DNA of 64,000 bases from Neobacillus massiliamazoniensis (GTDB lineage: Bacteria > Bacillota > Bacilli > Bacillales > Cytobacillaceae). The notes beneath the pieces are model-generated. The model searched no databases. It had not been told where the DNA came from and saw only the letters and a program-made list of their open reading frames with translations. The DNA lies in the NCBI RefSeq assembly GCF_001048695.1, contig NZ_CVRB01000005.1:186001-250000 (forward strand), read 5' to 3'. Positions 31,851-39,741 of this stretch are shown in pieces. The translations under genes were made by a program, and so were the position numbers. Every line of letters starts with the position of its first letter. The first letter of the stretch is position 1.

Positions 31851-32011
31851 GAGGTAATGTACAGGAAAAAGTATATATAATAAAATTGAAATCGAGAAAA
31901 ATTTTCTATTATTTGTAAGAATTTTCTATATAATAGATTTAGGGAGGAGCACTACAGTGCATCTGCGGTGCTACATTGATATTAGATAAAAAGATGGAGG
32001 AGAAACATTCA

Positions 32012-32482
32012 ATGTCTAATGATAATGAGGTTTTATTAGATAATGGAAAACAAAATGATTCAAAAATAAGAGTAGAAAGGAAAGAGGGAGAACCGACTCC
32101 AGCTTTCAAAGGGGCTTCTTGGGCAGCACTATTAGTAGGTGTTACGGCTTATCTCATAGGCTTATATAACGCAACGATGCAACTGAACGAAAAAGGATAT
32201 TACTTTGCAGTTTTAGTATTCGGACTCTATTCAGCGGTATCATTACAAAAAGCAGTAAGAGATAAAGATGAGGGAATACCAGTAACTAATATTTATTATG
32301 GTATTAGTTGGTTTGCACTTATTATATCTATTTCATTAATGGTCATCGGTTTATATAATGCAGGAAGTATTGTTTTAAGCGAAAAGGGGTTTTATGGTAT
32401 GGCATTTGTTCTTAGTTTATTTGCAGCCATAACGGTTCAAAAGAATATTAGAGATACACAGAGAGCAAGAGAAAGAGATTGA
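32012..32482 (+). CDS. YiaA/YiaB family membrane protein (two-domain)
   Basis: 156 residues. A polar N-terminus of about 35 residues is followed by two copies of the YiaA/YiaB unit, each a pair of transmembrane helices: SWAALLVGVTAYLIGLYNAT with YFAVLVFGLYSAVSLQKAVR, and SWFALIISISLMVIGLYNAG with GMAFVLSLFAAITVQKNIRD. The internal repeat (GLYNA; AVSLQK and AITVQK; IRD or VRD) is clear. Function unknown. The ATG at 32012 follows GGAGGAG. Plus strand, followed by a strong bidirectional terminator. Confidence 0.88.
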   Translation: MSNDNEVLLDNGKQNDSKIRVERKEGEPTPAFKGASWAALLVGVTAYLIGLYNATMQLNEKGYYFAVLVFGLYSAVSLQKAVRDKDEGIPVTNIYYGISWFALIISISLMVIGLYNAGSIVLSEKGFYGMAFVLSLFAAITVQKNIRDTQRARERD

Positions 32483-32577
32483 GTATCTTCCGTTAATAGC
32501 GAAATAAAAAGTATTATCACTTTGCTATTTTCTTGGAGTATTATTTTTTTATAAAGAATAAGTATACAAAAAAGGTT

Positions 32578-32625
32578 AAAAAAGCAGAGCGATTCAACAA
32601 AAAGTTATAATCGCCCTGCTTTTTT
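32578..32625. terminator. Strong bidirectional terminator
   Basis: AAAAAAGCAGAGCGATT pairs with AATCGCCCTGCTTTTTT (one mismatch). It separates the convergent YiaA/B and VOC genes. Confidence 0.9.
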
Positions 32626-32642
32626 AAAGATATTCAAACACC

Positions 32643-33023
32643 TTATTTGTCTTCTCTTAATATATAGTCATTTCCATCTTGGTCTTTAAACGAGAACATG
32701 TTTCCAAATGGCATTCTTAACATTTCACCTACTTCTACACCATTTTGTTTCAATTTCTCATAAGCTGATTCTATATCAGAGGTGCTGAAAAGAATGGATG
32801 GATGGGCAATTTTTGATGGATCATGCTGCTCCATAGCTTCCCTAGAATAAAGAACTAATGTAGTAAATTCATCTTCACTTGGTCCAACTTCTATCCAAGA
32901 GAAGTCTGGCCCCATTGGCTGTTCAAATTTTAAAACAAAGCCGACTTTATTTAACCAAAAATCCTTTGCATCTTCCTGGTCTTTTACATAGATTGTAACT
33001 TTTCCAATTTTATTTATAATCAT
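32643..33023 (-). CDS. VOC family protein (glyoxalase-like)
   Basis: 126 residues. IGKVTIYVKDQEDAKDFWLN KVGF at the start, SPSILFSTSDIESAYEKL-like second half (HPSILFSTSDIESAYEKLKQ), and FGNMFSFKDQDGNDYILRE at the end. The first metal-ligand His position is Thr or Val, so it may not be a metal enzyme in the classical way; the final Glu is kept. ATG at 33023 follows AAGGAG. It ends 17 bases from a shared terminator. Confidence 0.88.
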   Translation of the reverse strand: MIINKIGKVTIYVKDQEDAKDFWLNKVGFVLKFEQPMGPDFSWIEVGPSEDEFTTLVLYSREAMEQHDPSKIAHPSILFSTSDIESAYEKLKQNGVEVGEMLRMPFGNMFSFKDQDGNDYILREDK

Positions 33024-33291
33024 CAAAAATCTCCTTTTAACAATTTATTATCCACAGCCAGTTTATCATCTTAAAACACCCAATACAATTCGTATTAAAA
33101 ATGGTCAATATATAAATTCTTATATCATAAAAAAACGCAATCTTTATTCATTGATTCCGCCTGATTGTTGAAGATCATTTACTTAAATCTTATTAAAGAT
33201 AAGCCCCGTTTAAAAAGCCCCATTCTTTTATTACACTTTTGCTTATCCTTTTTATAAGTTAGTTCAAAAAAATAGGTTTGTGCTACTTCTT

Positions 33292-33663
33292 TTAAAATCC
33301 CGATTGCCCAGCAATGATTATAAAGGTAGTCCAAAGAATGGTGGCGATTATCAGAAGGATACTTACGAACATCAAAGTGTAATTAATTGGTTCTCCTATT
33401 TCCCTTTTATTTTTGATACACATAAGAATGACGGAAAGGATGGAGAAAACGTAGGATAAAACTGCTCCAATCCAATAGTATACCAATGTGTTAGCTACCC
33501 CTTTTTGGACCCCGCCCCAATATGCCATATCTTGAAAGATAAGGCTAAAGAAAAACCCAAGTACAGCCAACCCAAAAGAAAAAAACCATTCTGCAATCCC
33601 TTTATTGCTCATACCCTTCACCACCGAGTGTAATATTACACTAATTATACCTAAAATACCCAA
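33292..33663 (-). CDS. Membrane protein with four helices
   Basis: 123 residues: ILGIISVILHSVVKGM, WFFSFGLAVLGFFFSLIFQD, YYWIGAVLSYVFSILSVILM and YTLMFVSILLIIATILWTTF. A loop with CIKNKREIGEP lies between helices 3 and 4. No family recognised. The start is a TTG nine bases after AAGG. Single gene. Confidence 0.6.
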   Translation of the reverse strand: MGILGIISVILHSVVKGMSNKGIAEWFFSFGLAVLGFFFSLIFQDMAYWGGVQKGVANTLVYYWIGAVLSYVFSILSVILMCIKNKREIGEPINYTLMFVSILLIIATILWTTFIIIAGQSGF

Positions 33664-33678
33664 ATTTATAAACCTTTT

Positions 33679-33752
33679 TTCTTCTGTCCTTTACTCCAAT
33701 AAGGAAAAAAAGCGATACCATTATTTAGGTATCGCGCCAAGTACTTTTGTGA
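33679..33752. repeat. Directional intergenic repeat with terminator
   Basis: TTCTTCTGTCCTTTACTCCA with ATAAGGAAAAAA (L), stem AGCGATACC ATTATTTA GGTATCGCG, then CCAAGTACTTTTGTGATTG. On the minus strand GCGATACC...GGTATCGC is followed by TTTTTTT. Confidence 0.78.
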
Positions 33753-33928
33753 TTGAATATACTACTTTATTTTTATTTTGAAATAGTTTGTTCAATTTAA
33801 TTAAGTTGCCTTTCTATTTTAGATAATTTCATTCACTAACTCATCATCCATCATATTACTCCTATAAAATAAAAATAGCGCCAACTTCTATTTAATTGAA
33901 ATCGGCACTTCGTTTATTCGATATACGT

Positions 33929-34138
33929 TTAGCGGGACGCTTTTGGCGGTTGGCACACGTCACATTTACGTTGGTTATTATTTTTAAATTTCGTAAATGT
34001 TTTCTCAAAATTGCTACCACATGCACATTTAAATAGTAACTTTTGAGAAAAACCGTGGTATTCCGTCGTTAGCAACTTACTTTCCGAATTGTTCTCAACA
34101 AATTCTTTAATTTTACCGATTGTCCATCGTTTATTCAT
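33929..34138 (-). CDS. Small zinc-ribbon protein, phage-type
   Basis: 69 residues. N-terminal helix (RWTIGKIKEFVENNSE) and a zinc ribbon CACGSNFEKTFTKFKNNNQR then KCDVCQPPK. This ribbon is seen at the N-terminus of phage homing endonucleases and other phage proteins; here nothing follows it. ATG has GGAGGTG upstream. Codon use (TTTCG, CGT-rich) differs from neighbours, suggesting transfer; the imperfect hairpin at 33866..33910 may end it. Confidence 0.7.
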   Translation of the reverse strand: MNKRWTIGKIKEFVENNSESKLLTTEYHGFSQKLLFKCACGSNFEKTFTKFKNNNQRKCDVCQPPKASR

Positions 34139-34544
34139 TCTCTTACACCTCCATATTTTATTGCTAGGCGGAGGCTTTTCTTTGCATCCGTTTAATTATG
34201 AGCAAAAGTCGTAATTATCCTAAGTTTCTCATTATAACATGAGATGGCACACAATTAAACAGACCGTTATTTTGAATGTGTACTAGGTCATTTCAAACTG
34301 TCATAGCATGTTCAATCTACCTGTTCTTTTTGGAAATTATATCTAATTTCCGTTTACCATAGATTTCAAACCGGCAGAGCATTTTAGAAAAACCTCGCCA
34401 AGATTTTTATTTAGGGATAGCTTTATGGTAATAACGAATTTCCCCTATTTCTGTTCCGAAAAGGATTCAAATTCCATATTCCAAATGGAAATGAAGTCAG
34501 TTGGTCGATATCCTTTCACGTTGACTGAAAGACATTCCGACAAA
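34139..34544. other. Intergenic stretch without a supported gene
   Basis: A weak R-like trace (AACAGACCGTTATTTTGAAT at 34258) and small palindromes. No coding frame with a start signal was seen on either strand. Confidence 0.4.
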
Positions 34545-34568
34545 TAAAAAAAGACGGCATTTCCCGCC
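34545..34568 (-). terminator. Terminator of exported protein gene
   Basis: GGCGG and CCGTC pair (one G-U) followed on the minus strand by eight T, 11 bases past the stop at 34580. Confidence 0.55.
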
Positions 34569-34579
34569 TACTTTCGTTG

Positions 34580-35077
34580 TTACATATTCAAATAAATTTC
34601 CCGCAATGTTTTTCCGAATTTTTGGGTTGCTTCCGCAATCTTCGCATTGTCCCCGCCAGCGTTTTCGTTCACGATCGAATATGCGGCGTTTTGAAGTTCT
34701 GCGAATTGTTTCGTCAATCCCCTTTTGGCAATATCATTTTTGAAAAAGTTTATACAATGTAATGAAGCAAGCGACAATTGTAAATCGGCGGAATCTTGGT
34801 TCGCATAAATGGAACGATATTCCGAATTTGGTTGCCAATCGTCATATGTTCGATTGACGAAATTTTCAAGACTTGAATATCCGATTTTGTTTTCGTCAAC
34901 TTGATATGATTCTTTGGAAAAAATAGGCTTCCCACTTTTCGCATTAGTTCCCACAACGTCAGCTTGGGTGTGGGTTCCCCCTTTTGGTGCGTCCGCATTA
35001 GCTTCGCCCAAACCCCCAAAGAAAGCAAGCGTTCCAACGACAACAAGTCCAAGTCCAACGACCAACAATTTCTTCAC
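34580..35077 (-). CDS. Exported protein of unknown function
   Basis: 165 residues. Clear Sec signal peptide (KKLLVVGLGLVVVGTLAFFG then GLGEANADA), cleavage probably after NADA. The mature part is helical and acidic (YSSLENFVNRTYDDWQPNSE YRSIY; INFFKNDIAKRGLTKQFAEL) with one Cys. The GTG at 35077 lies eight bases after AAGGAGG. Codon use is GC-richer than in surrounding genes and it adjoins a phage-type zinc ribbon, so it may come from a phage or plasmid. Not recognised as a named family. Confidence 0.68.
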   Translation of the reverse strand: MKKLLVVGLGLVVVGTLAFFGGLGEANADAPKGGTHTQADVVGTNAKSGKPIFSKESYQVDENKIGYSSLENFVNRTYDDWQPNSEYRSIYANQDSADLQLSLASLHCINFFKNDIAKRGLTKQFAELQNAAYSIVNENAGGDNAKIAEATQKFGKTLREIYLNM

Positions 35078-35150
35078 GACCAATTCCTCCTTATGAAATA
35101 TTTTCCTAAATAGTAACAAGTTGTATGTATTCAGTCAACTAGTCTACGAC

Positions 35151-35170
35151 AAAAAAAACGGGGTCGCCCC
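35151..35170 (-). terminator. GC-rich terminator
   Basis: GGGG TCG CCCC followed on the minus strand by GTTTTTTTT. A decayed minus-strand frame (ends EFGEAMKKSEFDF at about 35189) lies upstream of it. Confidence 0.65.
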
Positions 35171-35325
35171 CGCCCGTACCGTTTGTTTAAAAATCGAATT
35201 CGGATTTCTTCATTGCTTCGCCGAATTCCGCAAGACTTGGTTCAATATATCGGCGGCTTGGCTGAATTTATAAATATTGTAAAAGTGCTTATTCTCCCTA
35301 TTCAATTTAAAAGGGGGTTTAGTAA

Positions 35326-35430
35326 ATGAAAAATGAAGTTCTCTCTTTAGTTCTTCAAGGCATGACTTTCGTGGTCATTCTTTTTTCTGTGATTATCGCA
35401 TTAGTAGCTTTAATTAAATATATAAAATAA
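35326..35430 (+). CDS. 34-residue membrane peptide, holin-like toxin type
   Basis: ATG eight to nine bases after AAGGGGG. Acidic N-terminus (MKNEVLSLVLQGM) then one transmembrane helix (TFVVILFSVIIALVALIKYI) and a terminal Lys. This matches the putative holin-like toxin (Hol_Tox/TxpA-like) pattern in length and layout. Such peptides are type I toxins silenced by an antisense RNA overlapping the 3' end; no antitoxin RNA could be located. Plus strand, next to a LysE remnant. Confidence 0.62.
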   Translation: MKNEVLSLVLQGMTFVVILFSVIIALVALIKYIK

Positions 35431-35482
35431 GGCAAAGGGATTCCAGAAAACACCAAACGCAACGAACAAAGTGTGAGTCAAA

Positions 35483-35545
35483 ATTACAGGAATGGTCTTT
35501 ATCGGCTTTGGGATTAAGCTACTGCAAACAAAAGCTCCTCACTAA
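35483..35545 (+). pseudogene. LysE/RhtB-type exporter, 3' fragment
   Basis: Plus-strand reading ITGMVFIGFGIKLLQTKAPH then stop is the usual C-terminal helix of LysE-family exporters. Nothing upstream continues the frame; it is preceded by the holin-like peptide gene, so the rest was lost. Confidence 0.6.
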
Positions 35546-35608
35546 AAATTTAATTTAACCAACAATGCCCCCCTTCAAATATTCAAGTTTAAGTCGATTT
35601 ATATCTAG

Positions 35609-35646
35609 AAATAAGCCTTTCAGATGTACCACTGAAGGGCTTATTC
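35609..35646. terminator. Hairpin between LysE remnant and amidotransferase
   Basis: AATAAGCCTTTCAG pairs with CTGAAGGGCTTATT, one mismatch. T-rich on the plus-strand side. Confidence 0.6.
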
Positions 35647-35703
35647 TTCCTCACCTTAATAGGGCTTCGCCAATTCTTCTTGATTCTTCAAGCGTCATTT
35701 TCT

Positions 35704-36411
35704 TTAACCCCTTGATTGAATGGCTGCTTTTTGAATAAATGCCCTAATTAACGGATGAACCTTCTTTTTTAATGCTGAACGTTCTGGCTGAAAAAGCGTT
35801 CCAATAAAGAAAGGATGATTTATGAGTTCCATAATGCGAGTTTCGCCATCTGTATCAACCCCTGCAATTCGCATACCTGCTTTCTCTAGCAAAGGAGCAA
35901 ACTCATGATTTAAACCATAATTACAAATTCCATACTGTTCAACTATCTCAACATCACCATAGATCTCCGCCACTTTTGAACCTTTTGTCAGTGTAAAAGT
36001 ATGCGTTTTTTCACTGACCGAGCAAGTGAGAGGTGCAACTAGTAATAAGGAGGAAGTTGGATTCTCCTCCGCATGCTCTGCTTCTGAAAGCCCCAACACA
36101 TTCCTGCCAAATTCAATGATCATATGCTGAAACCCACCACATGTTCCTAAAAAGGGTACCTTTTGCTCTCGTGCAAATCGGATCCCATTTAAGGCACCTT
36201 GCATACTCTTATAAGGACTGGCAGGAACTGTCCAAAGTGCTTGAAACTCTGCCAGTTTTTGTTCGAAATCGTTTTCAAGTGAAGAAGTTGGGATCCACTC
36301 CATTTCAATTTGACAATCAAGGTAATTCGAAGCTAGTTTTATCGCTTCTGTTATCGCGTTATGGGCGACAACATTTGCGTCGAAATCACCAATTAATCCA
36401 ATCTTATTCAT
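35704..36411 (-). CDS. CTP synthase C-terminal region-related glutamine amidotransferase-like protein
   Basis: 235 residues, class I glutamine amidotransferase fold. NKIGLIGDFDANVVAHNAIT EAI at the start, ALWTVPASPYKSMQGALNGI, nucleophile Cys in FLGTCGGFQHMIIEFGRNVL, CNYGLNHEFAPLLEKAG, and GTLFQPERSALK at the end. The catalytic His of the HPE motif is Gln here (FQPE), so normal glutaminase activity is doubtful. Known in many bacteria as a stand-alone relative of the CTP synthase glutaminase half. ATG at 36411 follows AGAGGTG. Confidence 0.85.
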   Translation of the reverse strand: MNKIGLIGDFDANVVAHNAITEAIKLASNYLDCQIEMEWIPTSSLENDFEQKLAEFQALWTVPASPYKSMQGALNGIRFAREQKVPFLGTCGGFQHMIIEFGRNVLGLSEAEHAEENPTSSLLLVAPLTCSVSEKTHTFTLTKGSKVAEIYGDVEIVEQYGICNYGLNHEFAPLLEKAGMRIAGVDTDGETRIMELINHPFFIGTLFQPERSALKKKVHPLIRAFIQKAAIQSRG

Positions 36412-36568
36412 AAAAGCACCTCTCCCATTTAAAAGAATTTTCATAACATAAAAAAGAATTATAAAACTCCCAACGATGTCAAGTCAACTAAATTCTTCTT
36501 AAATTCCCTTTAGCCAACCATGAAGCAGGGCTCACCACAGAAAATGTAAGGGAATATCGTTCTTACAT

Positions 36569-36606
36569 GGTTGAAGAAGAAAAAGGCTGTCGAGACAGCC
36601 TGTAAC
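36569..36606. repeat. Directional repeat, L end plus terminator hairpin
   Basis: ATGGTTGAAGAAGAAAAA, perfect stem GGCTGTCGAGACAGCC. On the minus strand the stem is followed by TTTTTC. Confidence 0.7.
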
Positions 36607-36660
36607 CACCATACTTTGTTGAATTTAGACTTTTTCCCTTTTCTCTTAATTTATTGATTC

Positions 36661-36956
36661 CTAATGTTTATTAACAGAAGTTAAATTTTCTTCAACCCTG
36701 CTCCGCAGTGTTTGTTTAACCATATTAATTTCGATAACATTTTTCTTAGCGATAAAAACATAGCATAAGGCGGAAGGAATTAAGAAAACTTGCAGTAACG
36801 ATAACGTAATAATGTAACTATTAGGCTCAGAGGTATGTGTTTTTTTTAGGGAGCCATTTCAGAAAGGGTACTTTTGTAACTCTGTTTCCATATTTCAATT
36901 TCATCGTTCGCGATCCCGATATAACGAACTGAATTAAATAAATTGTCATAATACCT
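36661..36956 (-). pseudogene. Decayed membrane-associated protein gene, unrecognised
   Basis: Two minus-strand frames joined across an A-run near 36850 give one protein-like sequence: YYDNLFNSVRYIGIANDEIE IWKQSYKSTLSEMAP, then PNSYIITLSLLQVFLIPSAL CYVFIAKKNVIEINMVKQTL RSRVEENLTSVNKH and stop. It contains one hydrophobic segment. No start and no family are recognised. Confidence 0.55.
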
Positions 36957-37025
36957 TCAAGGGTTATTTTTTTGCTATTTCTATACCGAATTTATTCTAA
37001 ATTCTACAAAAATCCAAATGTTCCC

Positions 37026-37108
37026 TTCTTACGCTAACCTGCCACGTTACTTCAATAAAAAGAGGGCTGCTGCTGCAACCCGATTGTTCTACGAAAGCCC
37101 CCTTTACA
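37026..37108. repeat. Directional intergenic repeat, full copy
   Basis: CTTACGCTAACCTGCCACG with TTACTTCAATAAAAAGA (L), stem GGGCTGCTGCTGCAACCC, then GATTGTTCTACGAAAGCCCC and CTTTACATT (R). Confidence 0.85.
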
Positions 37109-37184
37109 TTAAAATCCTCGGGATATACGAAGTGTTTTTTTGTAAATAATAAGATTGTAAAACAATTAATTGAGGAGGACTTGT

Positions 37185-37343
37185 ATGCAACAGGATCAAC
37201 AGACTAAAGAGAATTTGGGTTCTATTATGAAACCAGAATTTGCCGGAACTGATGCACAAAAAGTAAAACAAGAAATTCAAAAAGATGTAAGCGAAGGACA
37301 AGGAGCAATGACTTCCCGAGAGGCAGGAGCAATGCGCGATTAA
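37185..37343 (+). CDS. Gamma-type SASP-like small protein
   Basis: 52 residues, hydrophilic and Gln/Lys-rich. Core SIMKPEFAGTDAQKVKQEIQ KD followed by GQGAMTSREAGAM. The EFA...DAQKVKQ segment recalls gamma-type small acid-soluble spore proteins, so a spore-core storage role is plausible. GAGGAGG lies seven bases before the ATG, and a strong terminator overlaps the stop. Plus strand, single gene. No sporulation promoter could be assigned. Confidence 0.68.
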   Translation: MQQDQQTKENLGSIMKPEFAGTDAQKVKQEIQKDVSEGQGAMTSREAGAMRD

Positions 37344-37367
37344 AAAACCACTCTGAGTGGTTTTTGA
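37343..37367 (+). terminator. Terminator of SASP-like gene
   Basis: AAAACCACTC TGAGTGGTTTTT, almost perfect, immediately at the stop codon. Confidence 0.88.
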
Positions 37368-37394
37368 TTTTTGGGGTTAAAAATAAACACTTTA

Positions 37395-37511
37395 CATCTC
37401 TCATTTCGATTTGATGGAGATGCTGAAAGTTTAATGATTAAGCACGGTTGATTTGAAAGACCTCAAACGATTGACCGTGAATATCTAGCTAAAGAAAAAA
37501 CAAATAAATAA
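37395..37511 (+). pseudogene. Short decayed reading frame
   Basis: Reads HLSFRFDGDAESLMIKHG, TGA, then FERPQTIDREYLAKEKTNK and stop. Hydrophilic and protein-like across the stop, so probably a remnant. No family recognised and no start signal. Confidence 0.3.
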
Positions 37512-37572
37512 AGCAGAAGGTTAGCTAAATTAATTGGGCAAACCTTATTTTTATTGAGCTAACCGTAGTTAT

Positions 37573-37640
37573 AAAATAAAGAGCTGTCGCAGCAACTTAT
37601 TTCGATCTTCAATTCTTGTACTCGTTAGATGAATAAGAAA
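37573..37640. repeat. Directional repeat, hairpin plus R
   Basis: AAATAAAGAGCTGTCGCAGC then AACTTATTTCGATCTTCAA, TTCTTGTACTCG and TTAGATGAATAAG. No gene ends at this copy. Confidence 0.82.
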
Positions 37641-37924
37641 AATTGAAAGTTCCTATTACTTCTTCGAATATACCTAAATCCTGATTGTCCTCCTAAGTGA
37701 ATAGGCATTTTCACAGACGAAAATGCCTCCTATTTTACCTACTGAAATTTACGAATAAAATTGAACAACCCTACCTCTTTACTTTAACAAAAAGTGAGCA
37801 TTTCACATTTTAAAGGAACATCCTTTTGTGGAAGAATGTTAGCTGTTATAAAGATGTCGGGGTTTTAATAATACGCAAGTTACCGTTTCCAATTAAAAAA
37901 GCAAGGCCCAATGGGCCCTGTTTG

Positions 37925-38314
37925 TTATTTGACTATTACTTTTCCAACCATTCCTTTCCTGAAATGGTACCGACATATCAGTTCATATGTACCGGGATTA
38001 TTCGGTTTCACGGTAATGGTTTTTTCTTTTCCTGGCTGGACTTCGGCGTCAATTCCGAGCTTTTCCACGGTGAAGGTGTGTTCTTTCTTACCTTCGTTTT
38101 TCAATATCAACGGTGTCGTTTTTCCATTGAAAATAGTGATGACATTCGGATTAAAGTAATCATCGTTCAACTTAACCTCAATCGCTTTCACCGTCTCCAT
38201 TGGCTGAGTTACTACACCGGATTCGGCAAATACGCCGAGTGAGCCTAGAGTTGTCACAACCATAATCATTGCAAGCAAAATGACCAATCCTGTTAACCAC
38301 TTTTTCACAGACAT
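37925..38314 (-). CDS. Exported cupredoxin-domain protein
   Basis: 129 residues. N-terminal signal/anchor (KKWLTGLVILLAMIMVVTTL then GSLGVFAESG), then a single cupredoxin domain: VKLNDDYFNPNVITIFNGKT, His ligand in KKEHTFTVEKLG, Cys and His in YELICRYHFRKG, Met in KGMVGKVIVK. The Cys-x-x-x-His and Met spacing fits type 1 copper. It probably carries electrons or copper at the outer membrane face. ATG at 38314 follows AGGAGGG. A GGGCCC hairpin at about 37900 may end the transcript. Confidence 0.88.
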   Translation of the reverse strand: MSVKKWLTGLVILLAMIMVVTTLGSLGVFAESGVVTQPMETVKAIEVKLNDDYFNPNVITIFNGKTTPLILKNEGKKEHTFTVEKLGIDAEVQPGKEKTITVKPNNPGTYELICRYHFRKGMVGKVIVK

Positions 38315-38419
38315 TCGCAATCCCTCCTTTCCTAAACACTATTTTTTTCTAATTCATAAAATATTATCACTATAAATTGGGTTCCAACGTGCTTTCAAAT
38401 AGTAATATTTTCTGAAACA

Positions 38420-38480
38420 GTGAAAAGAAAAAGAGCTGCCGCAGCAACCCCCATTGTTAACACAAGCTCCCCCGTTAATA
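38420..38480. repeat. Directional repeat, hairpin plus R
   Basis: GTGAAAAGAAAAA, stem GAGCTGCCGCAGCAACCC, CATTGTTAACACAAGC, TCCCCCGTTAATA. Confidence 0.8.
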
Positions 38481-38530
38481 CAAAAAGAGAAACTATATGC
38501 TTGATTACTTTGCAATTTTTACAGTCCTTT

Positions 38531-39193
38531 TCAGCCTAACCCTCGTTCAATCCTTTCCCTATCAACTTCTTCTACCCAATCATAGTATTTCTCATAAAGG
38601 GAACGTATTCGATTGGCTTCAAGGGCAATAACTTCACACCCTCTATCATCATATACAAAGAAAATAATGTCTTTTGTTATATTAACAAAGAAAACATCGG
38701 GATAATCAATGGAGTATCCTCCGAATTTTGGCTTCAATGGAAAATCTTCATTACTAGCTGCTTTAAGTAATTCATTGATACGTAGGTCTTCTCGTCTGCA
38801 CAATAAAGAAAATTGTTGCATCTCATATTCTTCTGCTTCATCTGATTCGAATGGGTAAGGAAAGACTTTCACCTGAATTCGATTTAAATGAATTTTGCTC
38901 TTCAAAAACCTCTGATATACCTTCAGTTTTCTTGTCCGTTTATCTTTTATTTTGTGTTTGTACACATTCGTCACAAGGAATAGGTCGTCATTTTGTTCAA
39001 ACAATTCATCAAAAATTGTGGAGATTTGCTTATACACAAGTCGAAATAGCTTTAGATTAAGTTCATCATTTTCAGTAAATTGATATATTTCCCTTGCCAG
39101 TGAAAGGTGGATACCAATGTCCCATTGATAATAAATGCTTGGGACTAATTTTAGAGTTGGAAACCTTTCGTTAAGATAATTCATTACATTCAT
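38531..39193 (-). CDS. DUF3885 domain-containing protein
   Basis: 220 residues. N-terminal FPTLKLVPSIYYQWDIGIHL SL is typical, and the C-terminal DUF3885 signature IIFFVYDDRGCEVIALEANR with IRSLYEKYYDWVEEVDRERI is clear. Cytoplasmic, no membrane segment. DUF3885 proteins are common single genes in Bacillus and are unassigned; some lie in immunity-gene clusters. The start signal is weak (AAAGTGAG); an alternative ATG lies three codons in. Followed by a repeat R part about 50 bases past its stop. Confidence 0.85.
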   Translation of the reverse strand: MNVMNYLNERFPTLKLVPSIYYQWDIGIHLSLAREIYQFTENDELNLKLFRLVYKQISTIFDELFEQNDDLFLVTNVYKHKIKDKRTRKLKVYQRFLKSKIHLNRIQVKVFPYPFESDEAEEYEMQQFSLLCRREDLRINELLKAASNEDFPLKPKFGGYSIDYPDVFFVNITKDIIFFVYDDRGCEVIALEANRIRSLYEKYYDWVEEVDRERIERGLG

Positions 39194-39240
39194 TAACTTA
39201 TTCTCACTTTCTTTTTATTGCAGTTGCAACCATTTTTAAA

Positions 39241-39265
39241 CTAAGCACCCGTTATTAAAAGAAAC
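39241..39265. repeat. Directional repeat, R core
   Basis: CTAAGCACCCGTTATTAAAA GAAAC. It lies upstream of the DUF3885 start and 24 bases past the stop of the small frame at 39289. Confidence 0.7.
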
Positions 39266-39288
39266 TAAGCTATCTATTGCATGTATTT

Positions 39289-39432
39289 TTACAATTCCTT
39301 AAGTAAATCAATAGGTTCCACTTCTCCACCATAAAGCTCTGCATTCCAGATAACACCAACTAACAATTCATCTTCATACATTCCATATACTTTCCTTCTA
39401 TTCCCCTGTACCCTATTTATAGGTATTATCAT
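39289..39432 (-). CDS. Possible 47-residue protein
   Basis: Open frame from ATG with protein-like composition (RKVYGMYEDELLVGVIWNAE LYGGEVEPIDLLKEL). No ribosome binding site is visible, so it may be the 3' end of a lost gene. It is followed by a directional repeat R core 24 bases past the stop, as real genes here are. No family recognised. Confidence 0.4.
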   Translation of the reverse strand: MIIPINRVQGNRRKVYGMYEDELLVGVIWNAELYGGEVEPIDLLKEL

Positions 39433-39741
39433 ACAACATAAATGAATGAATTTAATAGGTGTACTGTTAAACTATCCTGAACCCATTTTGACAATTAATC
39501 ATTACACCGGTCTGAAATAATATTTATCGATTTTCAGGCTTTTTTTTATTTCCAAAAATATGGCATAGAACTTGCAAATAACTATATTGAATAATTAAAG
39601 AAAATCATCTCCCTTGAATGGTCAAGCGTCTTGGTTGCCGTAAAGAGTATTGGTTAAGTGACATTATACGAATGTATTCCAGGAAAGTGCTAAATCCCTT
39701 CTGGGAGCAGGAAACAATTTATATAATAAAGGAGAAAATAA
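39433..39741. other. Intergenic stretch before the SDR gene
   Basis: No gene supported. The sequence just before the SDR start contains its AAAGGAG site; AACTTGCAAATAACTATATTG at about 39570 has no clear promoter. Confidence 0.35.

Noticed and set aside
37104..37301. 65-codon minus-strand frame
   Set aside because: Antisense to the well-supported SASP-like gene at 37185, with no start signal.
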